A stretch of 61,266 bases of DNA from Chloroflexota bacterium (GTDB lineage: Bacteria; Chloroflexota; JAHJIN01). Below, one piece after another: positions 40,515 to 49,435 of this stretch; position 1 is the first letter of the stretch, and each line of letters starts with the position of its first letter. The notes under the pieces were generated by a model. The model worked only from the letters and a program-made list of their open reading frames with translations. It searched no databases and was not told where the DNA came from. The position numbers and the translations under genes are program-made. The stretch spans positions 1-61,266 of the forward strand of contig JAHJIN010000368.1 of the NCBI GenBank assembly GCA_018823415.1, written 5' to 3'.

Positions 40515-42594
40515 CTAGTTTTGTCGCCGAGCGCTCCAGACCCAACCGGCCAGCACTACCACCATGCTGCATAGCGTGAGCGCCGCGCCGGTCAACTCGG
40601 CTGGCCCATCACGATAGGCCAGTTCCACGGAATAATCGGCCCCGGCCGGCACGGTCAGGTGCATCAGGCCCAGCGCATCGGCCGTTATGGTCGTGGGTTG
40701 GCCTTGGGCCGTGGCCTGCCATAGCGGGTAGGCCGTGATCTTGACGCCCAACTGCGCCCCGGCCTCGGCCCGGTCCACCCGGATCACCAACCGCGTGCCG
40801 GTGCGTTCCAGTACCTGGGCCGACAGTTGCGCCGGATCATAGCTCAGCACCGCCGGGCTATAATCCACCACGCGATAGAGAAAGAATTTGCCATTGTTCC
40901 AGTAGCTCTGGAACAGCGGCGAGCGGTCCAGGAATCCCCTGGCATTCACGTCGTCGTCGGCGCACAGGATGGTCGTCACGTATAGCCGGCGGCACATCTC
41001 GTGCAGCCAGGCGTCGTCCATCTGGTCCCACGAATGCCCAAAGAGGCGCTGGTCATCCAGCAGGTGGGTCAGCTCGCGCATCACCGCCGGGCGTTCCTCG
41101 CCGTACCAGTACGTCAAGGCCGTGGGCGTCCAGTGGTGGAACGTGCCGCCGATGGTCTCGCGGCCGGTCCACACCGGGATGGTGGTCATCAGGTATGACG
41201 GCCAATCCTCGACCCCGCCAGGGGCCTCGTCGTGAAAATGCACCTGGGATGACGTGACCAGCACCCGGCCGTCCGGCTCGCGCTGCAACTCGGTCCACAA
41301 TTCTGGCAGGCGATACTGTTCGTTGGCCTGACTCAGGAACCGGGGCTGGGAGCCAGCGCGGAACTGGGCCAGGCCGGTCCATAACGAAATCGCCATGACG
41401 AACACCAGTGCCAGGAGCGCGATGCGTGAAACGTAGAAGGTCAAATGTGAAGCGCGAGGCCCGCGATCTGCAATCTGTACCAGACTCCCTAGGCCTATCG
41501 CTGCCAGGAGTAGGATCGCAAAGTATACCTCGTCGATAAAGCGGATGGGGTCCAGCGTGTAAAAGCCCAACTGGTCGATGAGCACGACATAGCAAAAGAT
41601 GATAAACGCCACCAGCATCACCGGCAGGGCGATGAGGGCGACGACCAGGGCGCGCGGGCGGCCGGGCTGGCGCAAGGCCAGCAACGACGTGAGCGCCAGG
41701 ACCGCGTACAGCGGAAACTGCCCGGCCTGGAGCCAGTACAGAAACCCGTCGATGTTGGCCCGGAGCGACGGCGTGGCAAAGCTGTTGTGGGCCATCAGTG
41801 GCAGGAACCACCAGGCCGTGAGGCCCAGCGTCACCAGGACCGGCAACCCCAGGCCTACGAGCGCCCGGCGCGCCCATTCGCTGGCGGGCACCGACCGCAC
41901 GCGCATCAGCCAGTAGACCAGCACGGCCAGCCACGGCGCCACCACATGGAACGGGTGCAGCAAAAAGATGGCGCCGAGCACCACGCCGCAGGCCAGGCCC
42001 CACGCGAGCCGTCGCTGGTCTGCCTCCAGCGCCATGATGCCGCACATCACCGCTATCGGAAACAGGGCAAACGCCAGCCGGTCGCCCTGCATGCCCCACC
42101 ATCACGCCTTCCACGCCGCCCCATAGCTCCGGGAAGGTGAGGGCGATGGCGCCGGCCAGCACGGCTCCGGCCCGGCCAAACCCGGCCCACCGCACAAAGG
42201 CATACGCTGTGACCGCCGGCAGCAGGTAAGCCACCACCATCGTGAGCTGGTACGCGGCGACGGTGGAAAGCAAGCCTAGGCTCAGCGCCTTGATCAGCAG
42301 TCCCAGGATCACCGCGCCGGGGGGATAGAACTGTAATTCCGGCGAGCCGGCGTACCAGAACGGCACCCAGCCGACGAGCCGCCCCTGCTCGGGCAGCGTG
42401 TAATCCGCCGCGAACCAGAGCCGGGCGAATTGGCCGGGGTTATCGGCATAGATGTACAGGTCGTCGCCCAGCAAAAAGCCCACGGCGAGCAGTCCCACCA
42501 GCAACAGCCCCGCCAGTAGGAGTGCGTCCGGCCCCCACTTGGGCAGCCAGCCGCTCCCTGTCCCCCGCTCTTTGCTTCCCGCTTGCCGCTTCAC
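40515..42594 (-). pseudogene. large multi-pass membrane protein (YfhO-like) with one frameshift
   Basis: Two overlapping frames join to one product of about 690 aa. The upstream part (from GTG 42594) reads through GDDLYIYADNPGQFARLWFA to WGGVEGVMVG; the downstream part continues MQGDRLAFALFPIAV to the stop at 40515. The change of frame falls in the G4 run at 42094-42097 (CCCC on the plus strand); one G fewer restores the full protein. It has about 12 membrane helices and a large C-terminal extracytoplasmic domain (Trp/Tyr-rich, FYRVVDYSPAVLSYDP), like YfhO/6-pyruvoyl-related glycosyltransferase-type proteins. It may be a sequencing slip, a real mutation or a slippery site. An internal ATG at 42092 could start the second part alone. 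Confidence 0.7.
41426..41478. repeat. ACGTGAAACGT / TGCAATCTG repeat inside the YfhO-like gene
   Basis: GCGTGAAACGTAGAAGG and ATCTGCAATCTG units, like those at 25025-25105, 44229-44276 and 50039-50060, lie in frame in the membrane-protein gene and code for part of a membrane helix border (LTFYVSRIALL). Confidence 0.5.
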
Positions 42595-42598
42595 GCCC

Positions 42599-43639
42599 TT
42601 ACAACTCGCGTTCTACGATATAGTGCGCCAGATCGGCCAACCGGCACGAATAGCCCCACTCGTTATCGTACCAGCTCATGACCTTGGCCATGCTGCCCGG
42701 CTTGGATTTGCCGTTGCCGCCCGCATCCATGATGAATGTGCTTTGCGCGTCGATGATGGACGAGTAGGCGTTCCCCCGAAAGTCCGAGCTGACCAGCAGG
42801 TCATCCGAGACCGCCAGGATGCCGCGCAGTTCGCCCCGGGCAGCCTGGCGAAATGCCTCGTTGATCTCGTCTGTGGTGGCCATTTTCTCTAGATCCACCA
42901 CCAGGTCCACGATAGAGACGGTGGGGGTGGGCACGCGCAGCGACACGCCGTCAAACTTGCCGGCCAACTCGGGCAGCACCAGGGCCACAGCCCGCGCTGC
43001 GCCGGTGGTGGTGGGGATGATGTTCTGCGCAGCGGCCCGGGCCCGGCGCGGGTCCTTGTGCGCCAGGTCCAGAATGCGCTGGTCGTTGGTGTAGGCGTGG
43101 ACCGTGGTCATCAGCCCGCGCACGATGCCGAACCGTTCCAGGAGCACCTTGGCCAGGGGTGCCAGGCAGTTGGTGGTACACGAGGCGTTGGAGATGATAT
43201 GGTGCTTGTCCGGGTCGTACTGCTCGTGGTTCACGCCCATGACGATGGTCATGTCCTCACCTTTGGCCGGGGCCGTGATGATGACCTTTTTGGCACCATT
43301 GTTCAGATGCATGGTGGCCTGGGCCGCGTTGCGAAAGATGCCGGTGGACTCGAACACGATGCGCACGCCCAATTCGCCCCAGGGCAGCCGGGCCGGGTCT
43401 CGTTCCGACAGCGCCGCCACCGGCACGTCGTCCACGATGATGGTGCTGCCGTCGACTACTACCGTGCCCGGATAGTTGCCATAGTTGGTATCATACTTGA
43501 GCATCCGGGCGTTGGTTTCGGCGTCAAAGAGGTCGTTGATGGCGACCACTTCCAGGCTGTGGCGGTAGCGCTCGCGGATGGCCCGGAACGTCTGCCGGCC
43601 AATACGCCCAAAGCCATTGATCCCCACTCGAATCGCCAT
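42599..43639 (-). CDS. gap: glyceraldehyde-3-phosphate dehydrogenase
   Basis: A 346-aa glycolytic enzyme that oxidises glyceraldehyde 3-phosphate with NAD and phosphate. The Rossmann start is [20 protein letters not shown]; the active-site Cys is in [15 protein letters not shown]; the remaining conserved blocks [29 protein letters not shown] and [13 protein letters not shown] are present. The Asp in INDLFD is consistent with NAD preference. Full length; ends four bases before the frameshifted gene start. A GAF protein gene lies upstream. Confidence 0.97.
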   Translation of the reverse strand: MAIRVGINGFGRIGRQTFRAIRERYRHSLEVVAINDLFDAETNARMLKYDTNYGNYPGTVVVDGSTIIVDDVPVAALSERDPARLPWGELGVRIVFESTGIFRNAAQATMHLNNGAKKVIITAPAKGEDMTIVMGVNHEQYDPDKHHIISNASCTTNCLAPLAKVLLERFGIVRGLMTTVHAYTNDQRILDLAHKDPRRARAAAQNIIPTTTGAARAVALVLPELAGKFDGVSLRVPTPTVSIVDLVVDLEKMATTDEINEAFRQAARGELRGILAVSDDLLVSSDFRGNAYSSIIDAQSTFIMDAGGNGKSKPGSMAKVMSWYDNEWGYSCRLADLAHYIVEREL

Positions 43640-43648
43640 GTCACCCTC

Positions 43649-44212
43649 CTACATGTCAAACAGGCGGTAGTGAAAGTTGGAGAACGATTCATAGTCAGCC
43701 TTGAGCGCCTGGTAGAGCCGGGCGTTCTCCAGGGCCAGACCGCCCAGGTTGGCGATAGCTGTAAGGAACTCGACCTCCTCTTCGCTGAACTGGCGCGATT
43801 CGGTGGTATAGACGCGCATCACGCCAATGATCCGCTCGCGGGCCAGCAGCGGCACCACCAGCATGGAGCCAATGCCCTCGGCGCGAATCTTGGCCGGGTA
43901 CTGGAACCGGTCGTCCGTCTGGGCATCCTCGATGATGACCGGTTTGCCTTCCAGCACGTGCTGGTCGATGGTGCTCTTGGCTACCTCGATGGGGCCTTTG
44001 CGCAAATAGCCGTCGCTCAGGCCAAACGTCGCGCTCATGAACAGCCGCGTGCCGTCCGAGCTGAGCAGGCGAATGGCACACGCCTTGGCGCGCATGGCCT
44101 GGGCCGTCTCGGCGACGATGGCGTTCAGCACCTCGTCAGTGTCCAGGCTAGAGTTGATGAGCCGGGCAACCTGGTACAATGTGCGATAGAGATGATGTTC
44201 GTGTTCGGTCAT
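43649..44212 (-). CDS. GAF domain protein
   Basis: A 187-aa protein that is one GAF domain with an N-terminal helix: LYRTLYQVARLINSSLDTDEVLNAIVAETAQAM, ACAIRLLSSDG, ESRQFSEEEVEFLTAIANLGGLALENARLYQALK. There is no output domain, so it would work in trans or as a small-molecule or redox sensor near gap. Start is ambiguous: ATG 44212 (MTEHEHH) has AAGAGA upstream, and an in-frame ATG 44233 is open with GGAGG further away. Transcribed with gap. Confidence 0.75.
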   Translation of the reverse strand: MTEHEHHLYRTLYQVARLINSSLDTDEVLNAIVAETAQAMRAKACAIRLLSSDGTRLFMSATFGLSDGYLRKGPIEVAKSTIDQHVLEGKPVIIEDAQTDDRFQYPAKIRAEGIGSMLVVPLLARERIIGVMRVYTTESRQFSEEEVEFLTAIANLGGLALENARLYQALKADYESFSNFHYRLFDM

Positions 44213-44268
44213 GGTTATCTCTTGTACCTCCATAATCTACAATTTGCTATTTGCAACCTGCAATCTGC

Positions 44269-44680
44269 TCACTCCCACTCGATGGTGGCCGGGGGTTTGG
44301 ACGAGATGTCATAGACCACGCGGTTCACGCCCGGCACGTCGCCCACGATGCGCGCCGAGATGCGCGCCAGCAAATCATGGGGCAGGCGCGCCCAGTCGGC
44401 CGTCATGAAATCCTCCGATGTGACTACGCGCACTGCCACCACGTTGGCATACGTGCGCCCGTCACCCATGACGCCCACGCTGCGCACCGGCAGCAGCACG
44501 GCGAACGCCTGGGCCGTGCGCCGATACCACCCGGCCGCGCGCAACTCTTCCAGCACGATGGCGTCGGCGGCCTGGAGTGTGGTGACGCTGTTTGGCACCA
44601 CCGGCCCCAGGATGCGCACCGCCAGGCCCGGCCCGGGGAACGGGTGCCGCCAGACCAGGTCTTCCGGCAGGCCCAACTCT
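44269..44680 (-). pseudogene. displaced native 3' end of guaA
   Basis: About 135 codons continue in frame with GMP synthase, from [20 protein letters not shown] to the natural end KPPATIEWE. The first codons lack a start and a ribosome site and follow directly after the small regulator gene of the inserted element (junction near 44680). It aligns with the last 135 residues of the intact guaA at 46078-47646, with about half of the residues identical, and its codon use is GC-rich like the host genome, so this is the original end of the host gene. It contains the dimerisation-region residues only and cannot work alone. Confidence 0.85.
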
Positions 44681-44682
44681 GG

Positions 44683-44895
44683 TCAATCATAGTCAGCAGC
44701 AACTTGCTTGGTTCCTGCGTAAGCGATAATAGCCTCGCAGACAATTTCCGATTTGCTGTGGCCAAGGTTCTCTTCAAGGCGCATCAGGCTAGCGAGGGCA
44801 TTAGCCACTTCTTGAGCAATCTCTGACCGAACAGAGATGTTGAGTTGGGCCTGACCACTGGGCCTGATGTTCAGAATCCGGCTTATTTCAACCAT
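44683..44895 (-). CDS. ribbon-helix-helix DNA-binding protein of the guaA element
   Basis: A 70-aa protein. The pattern AQLNISVRSEIAQEVANALASL followed by LGHSKSEIVCEAIIAY is a ribbon-helix-helix: a short strand, a first helix, a turn and a second helix with the SKSE cap. I chose ATG 44895, nine bases after GGAGGAG; a GTG at 44913 falls at the expected transcription start. It reads away from the endonuclease gene, with a divergent promoter region containing inverted repeats, so it probably represses itself and the endonuclease. It ends a few bases before the displaced guaA tail. Confidence 0.75.
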   Translation of the reverse strand: MVEISRILNIRPSGQAQLNISVRSEIAQEVANALASLMRLEENLGHSKSEIVCEAIIAYAGTKQVAADYD

Positions 44896-44918
44896 GAGCA
44901 GCTTCTCCTCCACATTGG

Positions 44919-44992
44919 ATTCTACCTAATAGTCTGATAATTGTCAACAACAAGATGTTGACGAACTCTAGATATTAGTGTATACTAGAGAT
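44919..44992. promoter_or_regulatory. divergent consensus promoters with inverted-repeat operators in the guaA element
   Basis: Minus: TTGACA (44942-44947), 17 bases, TAGAAT (44919-44924) for the ribbon-helix-helix gene. Plus: TTGACG (44958-44963), 17 bases, TATACT (44981-44986) for the small ORF and endonuclease. A perfect 7-bp inverted repeat, GTCAACA (44943-44949) and TGTTGAC (44956-44962), spans both -35 boxes. A second repeat, CTCTAG/CTAGAG (44966-44971 and 44985-44990), covers the plus -10. These are typical places for a small repressor to shut both promoters. Confidence 0.8.
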
Positions 44993-45034
44993 GGAACTCT
45001 TGTACTACATGAACCCAGAAGGAGGGAAACAACG

Positions 45035-45217
45035 ATGACTCTAACGACGGATGAGCATCGGATCGTTATCACTTATCACGTCGGCCCAGAGTCAGAGACA
45101 CCGGCAACATGCATCAGTGGCGGCCGTAGGATGCAACACTCTAGGAGTGGAAGATGCCCAAACGAATTGATATTCCCAAGGAACAGTTGGAACGACTGTA
45201 CTACGATGAACGCCTGA
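45035..45217 (+). CDS. possible small protein upstream of and overlapping the endonuclease gene
   Basis: A 60-codon frame starts at ATG 45035 nine bases after a strong AGAAGGAGG site (45018-45026) and ends at 45217, overlapping the endonuclease start (45154) in another frame. The product begins MTLTTDEHRIVITYHVGPES. It has no recognised family and may instead be a leader that couples or limits translation of the endonuclease. The strong ribosome site is the only support. Confidence 0.45.
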   Translation: MTLTTDEHRIVITYHVGPESETPATCISGGRRMQHSRSGRCPNELIFPRNSWNDCTTMNA

Positions 45218-46164
45218 CGCAACAAGAAGTAGCAGAAAAACTTGGTTGCAGTGAGAAGGTCATCCGCACCAGAATGCGAGAATACCACATCGCGCGGCGG
45301 CGTGTTGGTGACTATTACCGAATCGAGATTTCCCCGGAGATGTTAGAACATCTATACCATGAGGAGAGGCTGTCCCAGAAAGAAATCGCCAAACGATTCG
45401 GCTGTAGTCGTCGAACAATCGGCGACAAAATGGCGAAACACAGGATTTCAGCGCGTCCCACCAGCGTCTCCACATGTTTAATCCCACAGGATGTTCTCAG
45501 ACAATGGTCCCCGCAATTAGCCTACGTTGTTGGTCTGATCGCCGCAGATGGCTGTCTATCCAGTCGAAATCCCAGCTTGGTCAGTTTTACTTCGAAGGAT
45601 TCTGAACTGGTTCAAACCTACCAACTCTGTTTGCATGTAGCCGCACCAGTCTACCGGGGTGTCCGGTCGTATGAGGTTCGCATCTCTGATTTGGCTTATC
45701 GCGCGTTCTTGGAAGGCATTGGTCTGATGCCTGTCAAAAGCAGAACCCTTGGGCCCCTGGAGATCCCTGACGAGTTCTTCCGGGACTTTCTCAGGGGATA
45801 CGTTGATGGCGATGGATGCATATCTTCTGCACTGGTAGTCATCATCGGTTCTGCAAGTTCGTCAGTCATTGAATGGCTGCAACAAACGGTAGAGCGACTG
45901 GCAGGCATCAAAGGGCATCTATACTTCTACTCACCCAAGAGATTCTACTCGCTTTCTTATTGCAAGAGCAAAGCACTTCACTTGCTTCCCTGGTTGTACT
46001 ACTCCCCGGATCTACCTTGCCTATCACGGAAACGGGCAATCTGGGATGCTTTTCTACCAGTGGAATGCGCTCTCGATTTAAAGCCACTCGATAGTCGCGG
46101 GTGGTTTTGTGGACAAGTCATAGACCACACGGGTGATGTCGGTCACTTCGTTGAGAATGCGTGA
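45154..46164 (+). CDS. LAGLIDADG homing endonuclease with two N-terminal helix-turn-helix repeats
   Basis: A 336-aa protein. Residues about 6-47 and 59-98 are two similar helix-turn-helix repeats ([21 protein letters not shown] and [21 protein letters not shown]). Then come two LAGLIDADG motifs: VGLIAADG at 126-133 and RGYVDGDG at 214-221, with catalytic Asp132 and Asp220. The protein would cut one long site, presumably in guaA near the HPFPGPG codons, and promote copying of the element. It is on the opposite strand to guaA, so it is not an intein. The last 29 codons (46078-46164) run antisense through the guaA 3' end and are probably a read-through tail. GGAG precedes the ATG. Confidence 0.88.
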   Translation: MPKRIDIPKEQLERLYYDERLTQQEVAEKLGCSEKVIRTRMREYHIARRRVGDYYRIEISPEMLEHLYHEERLSQKEIAKRFGCSRRTIGDKMAKHRISARPTSVSTCLIPQDVLRQWSPQLAYVVGLIAADGCLSSRNPSLVSFTSKDSELVQTYQLCLHVAAPVYRGVRSYEVRISDLAYRAFLEGIGLMPVKSRTLGPLEIPDEFFRDFLRGYVDGDGCISSALVVIIGSASSSVIEWLQQTVERLAGIKGHLYFYSPKRFYSLSYCKSKALHLLPWLYYSPDLPCLSRKRAIWDAFLPVECALDLKPLDSRGWFCGQVIDHTGDVGHFVENA

Positions 46165-47646
46165 ACTGACTCTGGTCAACAGTTCGTAGGGAAGCAGCGC
46201 TGGCGAAGCAGTCATAAAATCGTCTGTCTCGACAGCACGTAATACGATTGTCTGTCCAAACTTGTGGGCATCTCCAGCAACCCCCGTTGAGCGAGCCTCC
46301 GGCAATAATACGGCGAATGCTTGTGCAACCCGGCTGTACCACCCGGCCTCTTCAAGCTCCTGAAGGAAGATCGCATCAGTCTTGCGCAGTGTTTCCAGTC
46401 GTTCCCATGTGCTCTCGCCTAATATGCGGATCGCCAAACCTGGTCCGGGGAAGGGGTGACGCCACAGCAATTTGTGGGGCAGTCCCAACACCCTACCAAC
46501 CTGTCGGACCTCGTCTTTGAAGAGACTTCTGAGCGGTTCAATCAGTTTGAATGACATGTCAGGTGGCAACCCACTGACGTTGTGATGATGCTTGATGACA
46601 GCGGCTCCTCCTCGCTCAGTGGCATCGCTCTCGATGACGTCCGGGTAGAGCGTGCCCTGGGCCAGGAACGCTAGGTGCGCATCGGCAGTCCGCAGCCTGC
46701 GCGCCTCCTCCTCGAACACGCGCACAAACGTCTCGCCGATGATGCGCCGCTTGGCCTCCGGGTCCTCCACGCCGGCCAGGGCCGTCAGGAAGCGCTCGCG
46801 AGCATCCACCGCCATGACCTCGGCCGGGAGGTGCCGGTTTAGGACCGCCAGCACCTGCTGGGCCTCGTCCCGGCGCAGCAGGCCGTGGTCCACAAACACG
46901 CACACGAGCCGGTCGCCCACGGCCTGGCCCACCAGCAGTGCCATCACCGCCGAATCCACGCCGCCCGAGACGGCGCAGAGCACGTGGGCTTCGCCCACGT
47001 GGGCCCGGATGCGCGCCACCGCCTCCCGGACGAACGAGCCGGGCGTCCACGTGTCATGCAGCCCGCACACGCGATGGAGCCAGTTCGCCAGGATGTCCGG
47101 CCCGCGCGGCGTGTGCGTCACCTCCGGGTGGAACTGGAGGCCGTACAGCCCGCGTGACACATCGGCTATCGCCGCCACCGGGGCGTCGGCGGTGCGGGCC
47201 ACGGCGGCAAAGCCTGGCGGCAATGCCTCCACCCGGTCCCCATGGCTCATCCACACGTCCAGCGCGGGCGGCAGGCCGGCGAAAAGGGGGCAATCCGGGT
47301 CCAGCACCTCGGCCTGGGCCGGGCCATACTCGCGCTCCCGGGCCGGGGCCACGCGCCCGTCCAGGGTGTGGATCAAGAGCTGCATCCCGTAGCAGATGCC
47401 CAGGACCGGCAGCCCGCTGCCCAGCACATAGGCCGGGAGCGTGGGCGCGCCGGGGTCATAGACGCTGGCCGGGCCGCCGGACAGGATGAACCCGCGCGGC
47501 TCCAGGGCCAGCACGCGGTCCGGCGGCGCATCCCAGCGGAACATCTCGCAGTAGACGTGCGCCTCGCGCACGCGCCGGGCGATGAGCTGCGAGTATTGTG
47601 AGCCAAAGTCCAGGATGGCGATGGCCTCGCGGGGTTGGTCGGTCAT
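46078..47646 (-). CDS. guaA: GMP synthase (glutamine-hydrolysing), hybrid gene
   Basis: A 522-aa GMP synthase making GMP from XMP, ATP and glutamine. The class I amidotransferase domain comes first: [25 protein letters not shown] with the catalytic Cys, [10 protein letters not shown] with the His. The ATP-PPase has [16 protein letters not shown]. The C-terminal domain has [16 protein letters not shown] and ends KPPATIEWL. It is full length, but codons from about 343 to the end (46078-46615) are AT-rich, unlike the GC-rich first two thirds: the 3' end comes with the element at 44680-46615. ATG 47646 after GGAG. The stop region overlaps the antisense endonuclease frame by 87 bases. Confidence 0.95.
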   Translation of the reverse strand: MTDQPREAIAILDFGSQYSQLIARRVREAHVYCEMFRWDAPPDRVLALEPRGFILSGGPASVYDPGAPTLPAYVLGSGLPVLGICYGMQLLIHTLDGRVAPAREREYGPAQAEVLDPDCPLFAGLPPALDVWMSHGDRVEALPPGFAAVARTADAPVAAIADVSRGLYGLQFHPEVTHTPRGPDILANWLHRVCGLHDTWTPGSFVREAVARIRAHVGEAHVLCAVSGGVDSAVMALLVGQAVGDRLVCVFVDHGLLRRDEAQQVLAVLNRHLPAEVMAVDARERFLTALAGVEDPEAKRRIIGETFVRVFEEEARRLRTADAHLAFLAQGTLYPDVIESDATERGGAAVIKHHHNVSGLPPDMSFKLIEPLRSLFKDEVRQVGRVLGLPHKLLWRHPFPGPGLAIRILGESTWERLETLRKTDAIFLQELEEAGWYSRVAQAFAVLLPEARSTGVAGDAHKFGQTIVLRAVETDDFMTASPALLPYELLTRVSSRILNEVTDITRVVYDLSTKPPATIEWL

Positions 47647-47669
47647 CGGCTCTCCTCTACTGTGCCAGG

Positions 47670-48104
47670 CTATTTCTCTTGGGCCACTTTTAACCGGCAC
47701 CAGGCATACAGGGCGTCATAGACCTCGAACTGGTGCGCCAGGTTCTCCAGGTCATCAGGGAAACGCAGGCTATAGCCCACGGCGATGGCCTCCAGGCCGG
47801 TCGCCACCGGGTCTGCATTGCAGTCGTCTGTATCTGCCCCGTGGACGATCCTTGCCAGCCGCAGCAGGGCCTTGTCCGTCAGGCCATAGTGTTCGATGAT
47901 GGTCTCGAACGAGCATTTGCCGTCGTGATGGCCCAGCGCTACCCCCGGCGAGTCAAAGGGGATGGCCCCGGTCTCCGTCGCCACCCTGTCCACCTGGCTC
48001 CGGGGCACGAACAGAAACTCGGCGTCCGAGTCCACGAACCGATTGATCAACCACGGGCAGGCCACCCGATCCACGTGCACGTGCGAACGTGTTACCCACT
48101 TCAT
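47670..48104 (-). CDS. ChrB C-terminal domain protein (chromate-resistance family)
   Basis: A 144-aa protein identical in layout to the C-terminal domain of Chr[26 protein letters not shown], then [33 protein letters not shown], and the end [13 protein letters not shown]. In ChrB this part senses or reduces chromate; the N-terminal DNA-binding part is missing here. It overlaps the upstream MFS gene as ATGA, so the two are coupled. No ChrA transporter is present. Likely involved in metal or oxyanion resistance with the MFS pump. Confidence 0.85.
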   Translation of the reverse strand: MKWVTRSHVHVDRVACPWLINRFVDSDAEFLFVPRSQVDRVATETGAIPFDSPGVALGHHDGKCSFETIIEHYGLTDKALLRLARIVHGADTDDCNADPVATGLEAIAVGYSLRFPDDLENLAHQFEVYDALYAWCRLKVAQEK

Positions 48105-49435
48105 GTCACTGCTCCTTGGTCTATTCTACCCAAATCCTTGCCGAACAACCCAAAGTATATCGTCCCCAGCAGACCAAAGCCAGCCGCCACCAGCAGGTTA
48201 GTCGTCGGCGAGGCAACAGACGAGATCCACGGCATCAGGTTCTGCCCGACGCCCAGCATATCAACCAGCTTGCCCGTCGTCGAGGCGTCCCACAGGAACG
48301 CGCCACCGAACGCTGCCACCGACACCACCACGTCCCGCAGCAGATAGTACGTCCCGAACGCGCTGGCCTTGCGGCCCTCCGGGGCCAGGTCCATGATCAA
48401 CGCCTTGCGCGTCGGCTCGCCGAACTCTTTTAGCCCTCGGATGACAAAGGCCAGCGCCATCATCCAGAACGAACGTGAGATGAGTAACACCAGCGGAAAC
48501 AGCGTAAAGAATCCAAAGGTGATGAGGACGAACGGCTTCTTGGTGCTCCGGTCGGCCAGATAGGCCACCGGGATATAGACCAGCACCGCCGTCGCCATCT
48601 CGATGGTGGTCAGCACGCCGAACTCGAATGGGGTGATGCCATTGAGCGTCACGCACCAGACTACCACAAAGGCGTAGGGGATCTGCTCGCAGAAGCGGAT
48701 CAGGATGTCCGAGACCAGCAGGTTGCGCAGTGGCGCGTCGATCAGGGACAGGGCGCGCAGCAGGTTGCCTTCCGCCGGTTTGCGCTCCTGGTCATCCTGG
48801 ATCCAAATCTGCTGCACCACCAGCGATACGCCGGCCAGGACCAGGGCCGCCACGAATGCCAGCCGCACGCCCATCTGCTCCCCGAAATAACCGATGAGCA
48901 GACCGCCCAACAGTGGCCCCAGGGCCATCGGGATGCGTCGGACCAGCGAGTGGACCGAGACGCCCATCGTGCGCTTGGTCCGAGGCAGGACGCTGGAGAC
49001 CAGGCTCATCGTCGCCGGCAGCGAGATGGCCGTCCACGACAGGAAAAAGACTGCGCCGACGATGACCGCCGGCCAAGTCGGCACCAGGATGACGATGGCG
49101 TATCCGAACATCGCCAGCAGATTGAACAGGATCAGCGCGCGCTTGTAGCCCAGTCGGTCACTGGCGTAGCCGCCGGGGAACGAGTAGAGCGCGCCGAGCA
49201 AGTTATCCATCCCGTTCAGCAGCCCGATAGAGAGCGCGCCCCCGCCGAGCGCCATCAAGTACAGTGGCAGGAATCGCTCGGCCATCTTTTCGCCCAGGCC
49301 CACCAGGATCACCATGGCAAGCAGGGCCAGGATGCTTTTCTCGAGTCCCAGGAAATCAACGACCCGCCGCAGCCGGCCTTTCCGTGCGGGATCGGGGCTG
49401 GCAGCGCGGCCGGAAGGCCTAGGCTCGCCGGTCAC
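48101..49435 (-). CDS. major facilitator superfamily transporter
   Basis: A 444-aa protein with about 12 membrane helices (FLGLEKSILALLAMVILVGLG through NLLVAAGFGLLGTIYFGLF). The MFS loop motif after helix 2 appears as GGYASDRLGYKRALI. GTG start at 49435 overlaps the phosphoribosyltransferase stop (GTGA), and its stop overlaps the ChrB-C gene start, so three genes form one coupled unit. Pairing of an MFS transporter with a ChrB C-terminal domain protein occurs in other genomes; the substrate is unknown. Confidence 0.88.
   Translation of the reverse strand: MTGEPRPSGRAASPDPARKGRLRRVVDFLGLEKSILALLAMVILVGLGEKMAERFLPLYLMALGGGALSIGLLNGMDNLLGALYSFPGGYASDRLGYKRALILFNLLAMFGYAIVILVPTWPAVIVGAVFFLSWTAISLPATMSLVSSVLPRTKRTMGVSVHSLVRRIPMALGPLLGGLLIGYFGEQMGVRLAFVAALVLAGVSLVVQQIWIQDDQERKPAEGNLLRALSLIDAPLRNLLVSDILIRFCEQIPYAFVVVWCVTLNGITPFEFGVLTTIEMATAVLVYIPVAYLADRSTKKPFVLITFGFFTLFPLVLLISRSFWMMALAFVIRGLKEFGEPTRKALIMDLAPEGRKASAFGTYYLLRDVVVSVAAFGGAFLWDASTTGKLVDMLGVGQNLMPWISSVASPTTNLLVAAGFGLLGTIYFGLFGKDLGRIDQGAVT

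Larger units (their letters stand above)
44680..46615. mobile_element. homing-type element inserted in guaA, carrying a replacement guaA 3' end
   Basis: The segment is visibly AT-richer than both flanks. It contains, in order, a ribbon-helix-helix gene (minus), divergent promoters, a small ORF and a LAGLIDADG endonuclease gene (plus), and a foreign version of the last about 180 codons of guaA (minus, 46078-46615). The left border is at the start of the displaced native guaA tail near 44680; the right border is where codon use of guaA becomes GC-rich, near 46610-46620. Because the replaced stretch (about residues 343-388) upstream of the break has no native copy, it fits co-conversion during break repair. 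Borders are approximate. Confidence 0.8.

Noticed and set aside
44978..45217. A longer start (GTG 44978) for the small ORF
   Set aside because: It would start upstream of the -10 of the plus promoter and has no ribosome site; ATG 45035 has one.
44269..46164. An intein or group I intron in guaA
   Set aside because: The endonuclease is on the opposite strand, guaA is uninterrupted and full length, and no splice motifs are seen; the duplicated 3' end needs a different explanation.
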